Shown here one piece after another: positions 43,123-51,003 of a DNA stretch of 64,000 nt. The notes under the pieces are model-generated. The model saw only the letters and a list, made by a program, of their open reading frames with translations, was not told where the DNA came from and searched no databases. Every line of letters starts with the position of its first letter. Position 1 is the stretch's first letter. A program made the translations under genes and the position numbers. Origin of the DNA: Mycobacteriales bacterium (lineage in GTDB: Bacteria > Actinomycetota > Actinomycetes > BP-191); assembly GCA_035714365.1 (NCBI GenBank), contig DASTMB010000037.1, positions 1 to 64,000 of the forward strand, in the 5' to 3' direction.

Positions 43123-43146
43123 GCATGCCTCATGGCATGCTTTTTT
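43123..43146 (+). terminator. Rho-independent terminator pointing right
   Basis: A 7-bp stem (43123-43129 with 43134-43140), a TCAT loop and six T residues immediately after form a classical terminator for plus-strand transcripts. No plus-strand gene precedes it closely. It lies in the 271-base gap before the core genes, close to several TGGCA repeats (43091-43137), and may insulate the chromosome from island transcription. Confidence 0.7.
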
Positions 43147-43220
43147 CGTCGCCTACCGTCAGGTACCATCGCTAGCCGACGCCTGTTTTAGCAGGTCAGA
43201 GCGGGTCTTCGCAGGTCAGG

Positions 43221-43331
43221 CTACCGCTGGCCGTGGAAGAGCTTGTACACGACGTAGACCGAGAACCAGCCGATCAGCAGGAACACGCCCACGAGGATCA
43301 GCGTGTAGACCTTCTCGATGTCGAGGTGCAT
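43221..43331 (-). CDS. 36-aa membrane protein
   Basis: Reads MHLDIEKVYTLILVGVFLLI then a Tyr/Trp-rich end with YKLFHGQR. A single membrane helix covers about 9-27, with a basic C-terminus. It is too short for usual gene finders but has a clean start and stop and good codon bias. It follows the exported DUF916-like gene by 10 bases on the same strand, so it is probably co-expressed. Confidence 0.65.
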   Translation of the reverse strand: MHLDIEKVYTLILVGVFLLIGWFSVYVVYKLFHGQR

Positions 43332-43341
43332 GGCCGCAAGC

Positions 43342-44640
43342 CTACCGGCCGCCGCGGGCCACGCGTTCGCCGAGGTCGCGCGCCGTGTCGACCGGCAACG
43401 CCGCCAGCGCGGGCGACGCCATGATCGCCTCCTTGCCGTACGACGCCGCCAGGTCGAGCAGCTCGTCGCGGCGGGCGCCGCTGGCGGTGAGCAGCTCGGT
43501 GAGCGCGTCGTCCAGCGGGAGCCGCGGGGCGGGCGCGGGCGCGGGAGCGGCCGGAGCCGGAGCAGGCGCGGGAGCCGGGGCAGGCGGCGGCGCGGCGGCC
43601 GGTGCCGGTGCCGGGACAGGCGGCGGCGCGGCGGCGCGCGGCTCGTCGCCCTTGCGGCGGCGGGTGACGAGGAAGACGACGAGCAGCACGCCGAGCAGCC
43701 CGAGGACGGCGACGCCGCCGAGCACGAGCGGCAGGACGCCGTTGCCGCCGGTCTTCACCGGGGTGGCGGGGACCGGCGACGCGGTCGCCTGCGCCCCTTC
43801 GGGGAACGTGATCCGCGCCGTCGCCACCCGCACCGTCGTGCTCGAACGCAGCTCGATCCGCGCCTTCCACGGACCGGCCGGCAACGACTTGTCGAGCAGC
43901 ACGGTGACCGGCTCGCTGGCGCCGATGGCGAGGGTGGTGCCGAGCTTCACGTCGAAAGGCCCGGCGGTGAGCTTGTTGGGGCCGTCGGAGAGGCGGAGCT
44001 CGCCGTTGAGGTCGAGGGCGCGGCCGCCGGTGTTGCGGACGATGGCCTTGACGACCGGGCGCAGCTCGGCGTCGCGTTCGGCGGTGAGGCTCTCGATGAC
44101 GAAGTCGGTCGGCGGCTCGCCGCCGGCGCCGACGGAGAGGTAGACGCGCAGGCCGACGCGGTTGACGACGGCGATGCCGCCGCCGGGCGGCGTGCGCGGC
44201 GGCAGCTCCGCCCAGACGACGGCGTACCGCTCGCCGGCGGACGCTTCGGCGGGAACGGTGATGGTGAGCCGCGGCTGGACCGACTTGCCGGGGTCGAGGT
44301 CGGCGCTGGCGGTGTCGACGCTGATCCAGCCGGAGAGCTCGTTCTGCTGCCGGCCGTCCAACGGCACGAACTCGCCGCCGCGCACGTCCGCGCCGGCCGC
44401 GTAGATGGAGATGGCGCGGCGGCCGTCGGTGGTGTTGGTGACCTCGAACTTCCGGGTGAACGACTTCCCGGGGGCGACGTGGTCGACGATCGAGCGCCGG
44501 GCACGGGGGTCCTTCTCACGCTCGGTGGGCGCCTCCAGCAGGCGGATGCCGACGCCGCCGCTGCTGGTCTGGGCGGACGCGCCGATGGCCGGGGCGAGTG
44601 CCCCGGCCATCAGCAGCAGTACGAGGAGTGCACGGCGCAT
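43342..44640 (-). CDS. Secreted/membrane DUF916-like (WxL-associated) protein
   Basis: A 432-residue protein. A signal peptide (1-24, ending IGASAQ) is followed by an extracellular beta-sandwich region: TRKFEVTNTTDGRRAISIYAAG, LTITVPAEASAGERYAVVWAELP and LSVGAGGEPPTDFVIESL, as in DUF916/WxL-interacting proteins that bind cell wall. A membrane helix near 301-323 (LPLVLGGVAVLGLLGVLLVVF) is followed by RRRK and a Pro/Ala-rich cytoplasmic segment ending in a helical domain. It probably anchors the exported protein encoded upstream. Confidence 0.75.
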   Translation of the reverse strand: MRRALLVLLLMAGALAPAIGASAQTSSGGVGIRLLEAPTEREKDPRARRSIVDHVAPGKSFTRKFEVTNTTDGRRAISIYAAGADVRGGEFVPLDGRQQNELSGWISVDTASADLDPGKSVQPRLTITVPAEASAGERYAVVWAELPPRTPPGGGIAVVNRVGLRVYLSVGAGGEPPTDFVIESLTAERDAELRPVVKAIVRNTGGRALDLNGELRLSDGPNKLTAGPFDVKLGTTLAIGASEPVTVLLDKSLPAGPWKARIELRSSTTVRVATARITFPEGAQATASPVPATPVKTGGNGVLPLVLGGVAVLGLLGVLLVVFLVTRRRKGDEPRAAAPPPVPAPAPAAAPPPAPAPAPAPAPAAPAPAPAPRLPLDDALTELLTASGARRDELLDLAASYGKEAIMASPALAALPVDTARDLGERVARGGR

Positions 44641-44682
44641 GAGGCTGTTGTACCTCAGCGGCGGACGCTCAGGAGGCGGTTC

Positions 44683-45228
44683 TCACGCACCCGTGACCGA
44701 GTGGGTGATGGTGCCCGAGTAGGTACCGACGACGGCCTGCGCCGGGACGTTGACGACCACGGTCGGCACCCAGGAGGTCGAGTTGTTGCCGACGGTGGCG
44801 GTCGCGGAGAACGCCGTCTGGGCGGCGCTCAGCGCGACCTTGTTCAGCGCGGTGGCCTGGCCCGGGACCGCGACCGCCGTGCCGCTCGACGCGGTCGCCG
44901 CGCCCGAGTAGTAGTCGACGCGGGCCTTCGCGATGGTCTCCTCCGCCGACGCGGCGCCGGTGGTGAAGTCGGTCGACGTGACGCTGGAGGTCCAGGTGCC
45001 GCCCAGGGCGCCGCGGTTGTCGGTGACGGTCACGGTGCCCAGGGTGCTGGTGATGGTCGCGGTGCCGGTCGAGGCGGAGCCCAGGGACTTGCTGGCGGGG
45101 TCGGACACCTGGAGCGCACCGGCCGTCAGGGTGAACGTGACGCTCTGCCCGGCGTTCGCGGGGGCGGCGAGCATGACCACGCTGCCCGCGGAGGCAACGG
45201 ACAGGGCGAGGGCGAGGCGCTTGCGCAT
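44683..45228 (-). CDS. Secreted WxL-like protein, 181 aa
   Basis: Starts at an ATG with GAAGGG about eleven bases upstream. Signal peptide 1-26 (SVVMLAAPANAG). The mature chain is Thr/Ser/Ala-rich with many beta strands (TATITSTLGTVTVTDNRG, TWTSSVTSTDF) and ends VVGTYSGTITHSVTGA. This ending is typical of WxL surface domains, though the first WxL Trp motif is modest (GTWTSSV). It pairs with the DUF916-like gene as in WxL surface complexes. Confidence 0.7.
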   Translation of the reverse strand: MRKRLALALSVASAGSVVMLAAPANAGQSVTFTLTAGALQVSDPASKSLGSASTGTATITSTLGTVTVTDNRGALGGTWTSSVTSTDFTTGAASAEETIAKARVDYYSGAATASSGTAVAVPGQATALNKVALSAAQTAFSATATVGNNSTSWVPTVVVNVPAQAVVGTYSGTITHSVTGA

Positions 45229-45475
45229 CGGTGAAGATCCCTTCGGAGGCTGGGGTACCGGAGAGGCTTCCGGTGACTTCCTGCCTGTTCATCGTCGGGA
45301 CCTAAGGCCCGGCCGATAGTCCGGCGGGACTGTTTACGGGCCAGATCGCGCAACTAGGTACTACGGGCCTGGGTGGGGGCTGAACGGAGCAGCGCCGGGG
45401 TGGCGGGCCGGGTACGTTGCGCGGCAGAACCGCGCGTACCGGGACGCATCGACTGGTCCTCCGGAGGGAGCCGGC

Positions 45476-45838
45476 GTGGCGAACAGGCTAGTGGTGAAGG
45501 TCACCGCGGGTGAGGACGCGTCGGAGCGCTGCTCGCAGGCGTTCACCGTCGCGGCGGTGGCGGTGGCCAGCGGCGTGCCGGTGTCGCTGTGGCTGACCGG
45601 GGAGTCGGCGTGGTTCGCGCTGCCGGGGCGGGCGGAGGCGTTCGTGCTGCCGGAGTCGGCGCCGCTCGCCGACCTGCTGGCGGCGGTGCTGGCCGGGGGG
45701 ACGGTGACGTTGTGCACCCAGTGCGCCGCGCGCCGGTCGATCGGCCCCGAGGACGTGGTCCCCGGGGTCCGCATCGCCGGCGCGCAGGCGTTCCTGGAGG
45801 AGGCCCTGGCTGAAGGCGCCCAGGCCCTCGTCTACTAG
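45476..45838 (+). CDS. DsrE-family protein
   Basis: A 120-residue soluble protein starting at a GTG (TTCGTGCTG-like context). LVVKVTAGEDASERCSQAFTVA, SGVPVSLWLTGESAW and the conserved cysteine in LCTQCAARRS (about 79-82) fit the DsrE/DsrF-like fold, which carries sulfur as persulfide in sulfur relay. The neighbouring operon makes thiosulfate sulfurtransferase, which fits. It is convergent with the DUF1416 gene and overlaps its end by four bases. Confidence 0.8.
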   Translation: MANRLVVKVTAGEDASERCSQAFTVAAVAVASGVPVSLWLTGESAWFALPGRAEAFVLPESAPLADLLAAVLAGGTVTLCTQCAARRSIGPEDVVPGVRIAGAQAFLEEALAEGAQALVY

Positions 45839-46125
45839 AGCGTGATCGTCGTCTCCGTCACGCCGCGGTCGGCCGCGACCGAGGCCTGGCCGGTGCCCGA
45901 CGACGACAGCGCCCGGAGCGTCCACTCGCCGGGCGCGGCGAAGAACCGGAACGCGCCCGTGGCCGAGGTGACCACCTCGGCCGTGAACTCACCCGACGAG
46001 TCGAGCAGCCGGACGAACGCGCCCGGCACGGGCTGGCCGGCGTTCTCGACCGTCCCCTGGATCACCGTCTCCTTGGTCACGTCGATCCCCTCCACGGAGA
46101 GTCCGCCGACGGTCGCGCCGCACAT
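45835..46125 (-). CDS. sseC: DUF1416 protein (SseC-like)
   Basis: A 96-residue protein starting MCGATVGGLSVEGIDV at an ATG sharing a base with the CysA stop (TGATG). It has a carboxypeptidase-regulatory-like beta sandwich (PVPGAFVRLLDSSGEFTAEV and WTLRALS). In mycobacteria and streptomycetes this small protein (SseC) is always next to the sulfurtransferase gene, suggesting a partner role in sulfur transfer. The activity is not proven. Confidence 0.85.
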   Translation of the reverse strand: MCGATVGGLSVEGIDVTKETVIQGTVENAGQPVPGAFVRLLDSSGEFTAEVVTSATGAFRFFAAPGEWTLRALSSSGTGQASVAADRGVTETTITL

Positions 46126-46958
46126 CAGGCGTCCTTCTCGATCGGGACGCCGACGAGCGAGCCGTACTCGGTCCACGAGCCGTCGTAGTTCTTGACGTCG
46201 GTGTACCCCAGGAGCTCGCGCAGCACGAACCACGTGTGCGACGAGCGCTCGCCGATCCGGCAGTAGGCGATCGTCGGCTTGTCCTCGGTGACGCCCTTGC
46301 CGGAGTAGAGGGTGCGCAGCTCGTCGTCGGACTTGAACGTGCCGTCCTCGTTGGCGGCCTGCGACCACGGGATGTTCGCGGCGGACGGGATGTGGCCGGC
46401 GCGCTGGCTCTGCTCCTGCGGCAGGTGCGCGGGCGCGAGGAGCTTGCCGGAGAACTCGTCGGGCGAGCGGACGTCGACGAGGTTCTTGGTGCCGATCGCG
46501 TCGACGACCTCGTCGCGGAACGCGCGGATCGACAGGTCCTGCTCCCGCGCCGTGTACTGGGTGCGCGGCCGCTGCTCGACGTCGGTGGTGAGCGGGCGGG
46601 AGTCGAGCTCCCACTTCTTGCGGCCGCCGTCGAGGAGCTTGACGTCCTGGTGGCCGTAGAGCTTGAAGTACCAGTACGCGTACGCGGCGAACCAGTTGTT
46701 GTTGCCGCCGTAGAGGACGACGGTGTCGTCGTTGGCGATGCCCTTCTCGGACAGCAGCGCCTCGAACTGCGCCTTGTCCACGAAGTCGCGCTTGACCTGG
46801 TCCTGGAGCTCGGTCTTCCAGTCGAGGCGGACGGCGCCGGCGATGTGGCCCTTGTCGTAGGCCGAGACGTCCTCGTCGACCTCGACGAAGACGACGCCCG
46901 GCTGCCCGACGAGGCCCTCGGCCTCGTCGGCGGTGACCAGTACGTCGGAACGGCTCAT
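46125..46958 (-). CDS. cysA: Thiosulfate sulfurtransferase (rhodanese, CysA/SseA type)
   Basis: A 277-residue enzyme with two rhodanese domains. The N-terminal one contains VVLYGGNNNWFAAYAYW; the C-terminal one has NLVDVRSPDEFSG and the active site CRIGERSSHTW, whose cysteine takes up sulfur from thiosulfate and passes it to cyanide or thiols. The start overlaps the stop of the DUF4395 gene (ATGA). The gene order with DUF4395, thioredoxin and SseC is the conserved actinobacterial sulfur operon. Confidence 0.92.
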   Translation of the reverse strand: MSRSDVLVTADEAEGLVGQPGVVFVEVDEDVSAYDKGHIAGAVRLDWKTELQDQVKRDFVDKAQFEALLSEKGIANDDTVVLYGGNNNWFAAYAYWYFKLYGHQDVKLLDGGRKKWELDSRPLTTDVEQRPRTQYTAREQDLSIRAFRDEVVDAIGTKNLVDVRSPDEFSGKLLAPAHLPQEQSQRAGHIPSAANIPWSQAANEDGTFKSDDELRTLYSGKGVTEDKPTIAYCRIGERSSHTWFVLRELLGYTDVKNYDGSWTEYGSLVGVPIEKDA

Positions 46959-47419
46959 GCGGATGCTCCCTTGGTGTCGGTTCGGGGGACGAAGCGGGCG
47001 ATCTCGGCGCGGCCGAGCACGCGGCGGGCGAGCAGCAGCACCTCGCAGCCGAGGCAGAACGCGAACGCCGCGTTGAGGAACGCCGCCGCGAGCGCGAGCG
47101 CTGTCGCGGCGGTGCCCACGGCGGGCGCGCCGGTGGCGTAGCCGAGGGTGGCGACGGCGCCGAACGCCGCGCCGACCGCCTGCGCGAACCGCGGCGGCAG
47201 CTCCGCCTCGAGCTCGGCGGGCGGGGCGAGGCGGGGGGCGACGAGGCGCCGGTAGAGCAGGCCGTACGGGGCGGCCTTGAGGCCGGCGGCGGCGCCGGCG
47301 AGGAAGACGAGCGTCTGCGCGGCGGCGAGCCACGGCGACCGGGTCAGCAGGACGAGCGCGAGCACGATCGTCGTGACCCAGGCGCCGAAGCGCGGACCGC
47401 GCGGGTCGACGTAGGACAT
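46955..47419 (-). CDS. DUF4395 membrane protein
   Basis: A 154-residue membrane protein with about four helices (FGAWVTTIVLALVLLTR, TLVFLAGAAAGL and two after residue 80) and the conserved FCLGCEV near 121-127, whose two cysteines suggest redox or sulfur handling. DUF4395 proteins accompany rhodaneses in actinobacteria. RBS is GGAGT. It may bring thiosulfate or a thiol substrate to the sulfurtransferase, which is inference. Confidence 0.8.
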   Translation of the reverse strand: MSYVDPRGPRFGAWVTTIVLALVLLTRSPWLAAAQTLVFLAGAAAGLKAAPYGLLYRRLVAPRLAPPAELEAELPPRFAQAVGAAFGAVATLGYATGAPAVGTAATALALAAAFLNAAFAFCLGCEVLLLARRVLGRAEIARFVPRTDTKGASA

Positions 47420-47460
47420 GGTGGGGACTCCTGGAACGGGACTGGGGAACGGTCCGTGCG

Positions 47461-47532
47461 TCAGGAGCGACAGAGGCAGCTCGACGCGCGGCCGTAGTCG
47501 ACCGCGCGGCGCTTGACCAGCGAGACGTTCAT
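47461..47532 (-). CDS. 23-aa cysteine-containing leader peptide of the sulfurtransferase operon
   Basis: Reads MNVSLVKRRAVDYGRASSCL then CRS. Short peptides of this type (basic VKRRAVD start, Cys near the end) precede sulfur-assimilation genes in mycobacteria and streptomycetes. The two Cys codons close to the stop allow ribosomes to stall when cysteine is scarce, so they sense cysteine supply. It begins within the stop of the thioredoxin gene (ATGA) and ends 41 bases before DUF4395-cysA-sseC. Regulation by cysteine is inferred from the known cases. Confidence 0.75.
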   Translation of the reverse strand: MNVSLVKRRAVDYGRASSCLCRS

Positions 47533-47972
47533 CGGCTCGACCCTACGGCATCGCCGGAGACGGCCTTCCCGACGCCGGCGAGCACGTCGGCCTTGCGCGG
47601 CTGCCCGGACGCGCGGACGACGACGCGGCCGGTGCGGTCGAGGACGAGCACGGTGGGGGTGCGCAGGACGTCGAAGCGCCGCACCGCGTCGAGGTGCGAC
47701 TCGGCGTCGACCTCCGCGTACGCGACGCCGTCGACCATCTCGGCGACCTCGCCGAGGATGCGGCGGGTGGCGCGGCACGGCGCGCAGAACGCCGACGAGA
47801 ACTGCACCAGCGTCGCCCGCTCGCCGAGCCGCGCGAGGCCGAGGGCGGCGAGGTCATCGCCGGTCAGCGCGCCGTCCGCGACCGGGCGGACGCGGCCGTT
47901 GCGCCGGGACCAGCCCAGGCCGAACGCCGCGCTGGCGAGCAGCGTGGCGAGGAGGACGGCGTAGGGCGGCAT
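47529..47972 (-). CDS. Thioredoxin-like protein, membrane anchored
   Basis: A 147-residue protein. A hydrophobic N-terminal segment at 4-20 anchors it or exports it. The thioredoxin fold has the active site SSAFCAPCRAT (CAPC near 63-66), VDAESHLDAVRRFDV and the cis-proline RTPTVLVLDRTG. It would reduce disulfides or sulfenic acids at the membrane, possibly recycling the sulfurtransferase or DUF4395. It is the first gene of the unit. Confidence 0.85.
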   Translation of the reverse strand: MPPYAVLLATLLASAAFGLGWSRRNGRVRPVADGALTGDDLAALGLARLGERATLVQFSSAFCAPCRATRRILGEVAEMVDGVAYAEVDAESHLDAVRRFDVLRTPTVLVLDRTGRVVVRASGQPRKADVLAGVGKAVSGDAVGSSR

Positions 47973-48015
47973 CGTTCCGACGGTAACGCCGCCCGCGCAC
48001 CGGGCATTCCGGCCG

Positions 48016-48918
48016 TCAGGTCAGCGTGACCGACGTGCGCGGCGCGCCCCAGTAGCCGCTGCGCCGCGGCGGCGCCGGGTCGCCGTCGGTGCGCGTCTCC
48101 CAGTGGACCCGCAGGCCGGCCGTGTACGTGCCAGCCGGCAGCGGCGTGTCGTCGTCGGACGTGTCGCCGCAGGCCGTCGTCGGCACGGAGACGTCGATCG
48201 TGGTGTCCTCGCCCGCGTCGAGCTCGACGACCCTGCTCATGATCGCGTCGTTGCCGTAGACGCCGGACCGGTGGTGCTCGGTGTCGCCGAGCACCGTCTG
48301 GAACCGTCCCGAGTCGCCCGTCAGCACGAACGACACGTAGTGGTCGCTGCCGTTGTGGATCGTGACGGTGCCGCTGGCCCCGTCGCCGGCGTGCACGGAC
48401 TCCGGCACGGTCAGCTCCATGGTGAGGCCCTCGAACGGCGCCTCGCCCTCGTCCGGCACCGAGTCGGGCACGCTGCACCAGGTGAAGCCGGTGCTCCAGC
48501 CGGGCTTGCCGTCCGGCTGGTCCCAGCCCGGCTCCTGGGGCGTCGGGGACGACGTCGGCGACGGGCTCGGCGACTCGGACGGCGACGGGTGCGGCGAGAC
48601 GGTGGCGGGGTTCGGCAGCGGCGAGGACGAGGTAGGCGGCGGCGGCGAGTGCGGCGTGGGGTGCTGCAGCGTCTCGGTCGGCGTCGGGCTCGGCGTCTCC
48701 GCGACGACGGTGGGCGTCGGGTCCCCGGCCGCGATCCGGTCGGTGCCGTCGTGGCGCAGGCCCGCGGCGGCCGCGACGAGCACGAGCGCCAGCGACGCGC
48801 TGCCGGCGGCCCAGCCGGTGCGGCGGTGGCGGCGGATCCGCGCGGCCCGCGCGGCCACGGCGGCACGCGCCCCCGGCGGCGGCACGGCCGGCCGCGGGTC
48901 GTCCAGGTCGTCGAACAT
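48016..48918 (-). CDS. Membrane protein following an ECF sigma factor, possible anti-sigma/sensor
   Basis: A 300-residue protein. The cytoplasmic N-terminal 40 residues (DDLDDPRPAVPPPGARAAVAA) are followed by one membrane helix (about 39-54). A long Pro/Ser/Thr-rich extracytoplasmic linker (75-150) leads to a beta-sandwich domain (LTMELTVPESVHAGDGASGTV and more). The N-terminal part lacks the zinc HxxxCxxC motif of ZAS anti-sigmas. It follows the sigma gene by two bases, so a sensor or anti-sigma role is likely. Confidence 0.65.
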   Translation of the reverse strand: MFDDLDDPRPAVPPPGARAAVAARAARIRRHRRTGWAAGSASLALVLVAAAAGLRHDGTDRIAAGDPTPTVVAETPSPTPTETLQHPTPHSPPPPTSSSPLPNPATVSPHPSPSESPSPSPTSSPTPQEPGWDQPDGKPGWSTGFTWCSVPDSVPDEGEAPFEGLTMELTVPESVHAGDGASGTVTIHNGSDHYVSFVLTGDSGRFQTVLGDTEHHRSGVYGNDAIMSRVVELDAGEDTTIDVSVPTTACGDTSDDDTPLPAGTYTAGLRVHWETRTDGDPAPPRRSGYWGAPRTSVTLT

Positions 48919-48920
48919 CG

Positions 48921-49382
48921 TCAGCTCCCCACTGGCTCGCCGAGCCGGGCGCGCAGCGCCGCCAGCCCGCGCGAGGCGTGTGACTTCACGGCGCCGACCG
49001 AGACGCCGAGCGCGGTGGCGACCGCGGCCTCGGGCTGGTCGGCGAGGTAGCGCAGCACGACGACGTCGCGCTGGCGCCGGGGCAGCGCGCGGAGGGCGCG
49101 TTGCAGGTCGAGCCGTTCGTCGCAGAACGCGTCCGGGCCCGGTCGGTCGGGGGCCGTCTCGCCGGAGAGCCGGCGGGTGCGGCGGGTGCGGTCGATGGCG
49201 AGGTTCGTGGCGACGCGGCAGGCCCACGGCGCGGCGTACGCCTCGACCGTGCGCCAGCGGACGTACGTCCGCGCCAACGCCTCCTGCGCCACGTCCTCCG
49301 CCTCCGTCCGGTCGCCCAGCAGCCGGAACGCCACCCGGTAGGCGGCGCGGTAGAGCACGGCGAAGTCGTCGTCGAAGCTCAC
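48921..49382 (-). CDS. ECF-type sigma factor
   Basis: A 153-residue sigma-70 family protein. Region 2 (FAVLYRAAYRVAFRLLGDRTEAEDVAQEALARTYVRW) spans about 8-43; region 4 (LRALPRRQRDVVVLRYLAD, then ALGVSVGAVKSHASRGLAAL) spans about 96-145. This length and order fit the SigE/SACE ECF group. It starts near GGGGTG. It directs RNA polymerase to promoters unknown here. Confidence 0.9.
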   Translation of the reverse strand: MSFDDDFAVLYRAAYRVAFRLLGDRTEAEDVAQEALARTYVRWRTVEAYAAPWACRVATNLAIDRTRRTRRLSGETAPDRPGPDAFCDERLDLQRALRALPRRQRDVVVLRYLADQPEAAVATALGVSVGAVKSHASRGLAALRARLGEPVGS

Positions 49383-49442
49383 CCACGCACCCCCCTCCGG
49401 GTCCGTCCGCCCCCCTGCTAACGCGCCGGGCGGCGCGCAGGT

Positions 49443-50159
49443 TTACCGGCGCAGGTCGACGACCAGCCCCTCGGCGGACGCGGCGACGACGAGCGCCTCG
49501 CCGGTGAGCCGCGCCGACTCGACGGTGATGCCGAACGGAAGCTTCGACAGCGGGATCGTGAACGACGCCCGCGCGCCGGCGGCGCCCGCCTGCGCGGCGG
49601 TGAGCCGGGTGCCGGCGGCGACGGCGCGGACGTTCGAGACCGTGACGCGGACGTCGTCGCCGCTGACCCGGACGGACGGCGTCCCCTCGACCTCGACCTG
49701 GCCGAGGCCGGTGACGCCGTAGGTGGACGTGACGTAGACCTGGCCGGCGCGGACGGCGAGGCGGATGTTGCCGGGCTTCCTGGCGAGGTACGCGCCGAGG
49801 TCGGCGTAGGTGAGCGTGACGGTGGCGCGGCCACGCTGGATCGGCACCGCGCTGACCCGGCCCTTCAGCGCGCGGCCGAGGTCGATCTTGACGCCCTCCA
49901 GGTGGGCGTCGATGCGGTCGACGGTGAGGCCGTCGCGCTCGACGTCGCGGGCGGTGACGTCGACCGCGCGGAACCGGCCGTGCACCGCCTGGGTCACGAA
50001 CGGGAAGCCGCGGAACGTCACGTCCGGGTCCTCGCGCAGCCCCTCGTGCAGGCGTACCTGGGCGGCGGTGGCGTTGCCGGCGACGGCGGCGAGGCCGCGG
50101 TCGGCGGCGACCGCGAGCCCCGCCAGGATGGCCAGGAAGATCAGCAGCCGGCGGAACAC
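49443..50159 (-). CDS. LmeA-like (DUF2993) exported protein
   Basis: A 238-residue protein starting at a GTG after GGAGGTCCC. A signal/membrane segment (1-25: RRLLIFLAILAGLAVAADRG) is followed by a beta-rich domain with FRGFPFVTQAVHGRFRAVDV and VRVSGDDVRVTVSNVRA, the pattern of DUF2993. LmeA proteins of actinobacteria bind phospholipids and help mannan or lipoglycan elongation in the cell wall. Confidence 0.8.
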   Translation of the reverse strand: MFRRLLIFLAILAGLAVAADRGLAAVAGNATAAQVRLHEGLREDPDVTFRGFPFVTQAVHGRFRAVDVTARDVERDGLTVDRIDAHLEGVKIDLGRALKGRVSAVPIQRGRATVTLTYADLGAYLARKPGNIRLAVRAGQVYVTSTYGVTGLGQVEVEGTPSVRVSGDDVRVTVSNVRAVAAGTRLTAAQAGAAGARASFTIPLSKLPFGITVESARLTGEALVVAASAEGLVVDLRR

Positions 50160-50181
50160 GGGACCTCCTGGTGTCCTGGCA

Positions 50182-51003
50182 CTAGCCGACGAGCAGGCGG
50201 ACGGCGGCGTACGCCACGGGCGCGGCGACGACGAGCGGCAGCAGCAGCGTGAGCGCCCGGAGCGCGCCCGCGCGCCGGGGGTCGAGCGCGTCGGCGGCGG
50301 TGAGGTCGAGCGCGAGGTCGGCGGCGACGGCGGCGAGGCCGGTCGCGACGCCGACGGCGGCGCCGGACCGCGCCGACAGCGGCGCCCACAGCGACCCGAG
50401 CACGGCACCCAGCACGGCGGCCGCGACGGTGGCCGCGACCAGCCCGAGCGCGCCGCGCCGGGCGCCGGTGGCGAGCGCCGGGCGGACGGCGAGGCTGTCG
50501 CCGGCGCGGCCGAGCAGCAGCGCGGCGCCCGGGCAGAGCACGGCGACCGCGACGACGCCGCCGCTGGTCTTCGCGGCGACGGCGAGCAGGTGCGCGGCGA
50601 ACACCGCGAGCACCACGCCGCTGACGGTGCCCGCGAGCGACTCGGCGACGCGTTCGCGGCGCGGCCGGAAGAGCTGCCAGGCCAGCGACGCGACGAACGC
50701 CAGCGCCACGACCGCGACGGCGCCGGACACGGCGGCGCCCTCCTTGCGGACCGCGACGAGGTCGGCGGCGACCGCGCCGGCGAGCACGATGGCCGTGGCG
50801 CCCTCGGCGCCGTCGACGTCGGTGAGCGCGAGCCAGGCGAGCGTGACGACGGCCTGCACGGCGAGCACGGCGAGGCCGAGGGCGGTGTGCCCGAACGCCG
50901 CGGCACCGGCGAGCACGCCCGCCGCGGCGGCGGCGCCCGCGGCGGGCAGCGCCTCGCGGACCGCGAGCCGGCCGGGCGGCGCGTCGTACGCCGTGGTCGT
51001 CAC
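50182..51003 (-). CDS. Multi-pass membrane protein of unknown function
   Basis: A 273-residue protein with at least seven membrane helices (AAAAAGVLAGAAAFGHTALG; AVAVVALAFVASLAWQLF; VVLAVFAAHLLAVAAK; ALTLLLPLVVAAPVAYAAV). The GTG start overlaps the stop of the upstream gene. No motif indicates a substrate. It lies between an exported lipid-binding protein and another membrane protein, suggesting a cell-envelope unit. Confidence 0.6.
   Translation of the reverse strand: MTTTAYDAPPGRLAVREALPAAGAAAAAGVLAGAAAFGHTALGLAVLAVQAVVTLAWLALTDVDGAEGATAIVLAGAVAADLVAVRKEGAAVSGAVAVVALAFVASLAWQLFRPRRERVAESLAGTVSGVVLAVFAAHLLAVAAKTSGGVVAVAVLCPGAALLLGRAGDSLAVRPALATGARRGALGLVAATVAAAVLGAVLGSLWAPLSARSGAAVGVATGLAAVAADLALDLTAADALDPRRAGALRALTLLLPLVVAAPVAYAAVRLLVG

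Noticed and set aside
43318-45234. A 638-codon open frame opposite the DUF916-like and WxL-like genes
   Set aside because: Shadow of two exported proteins with clean signal peptides; the translation is low complexity.
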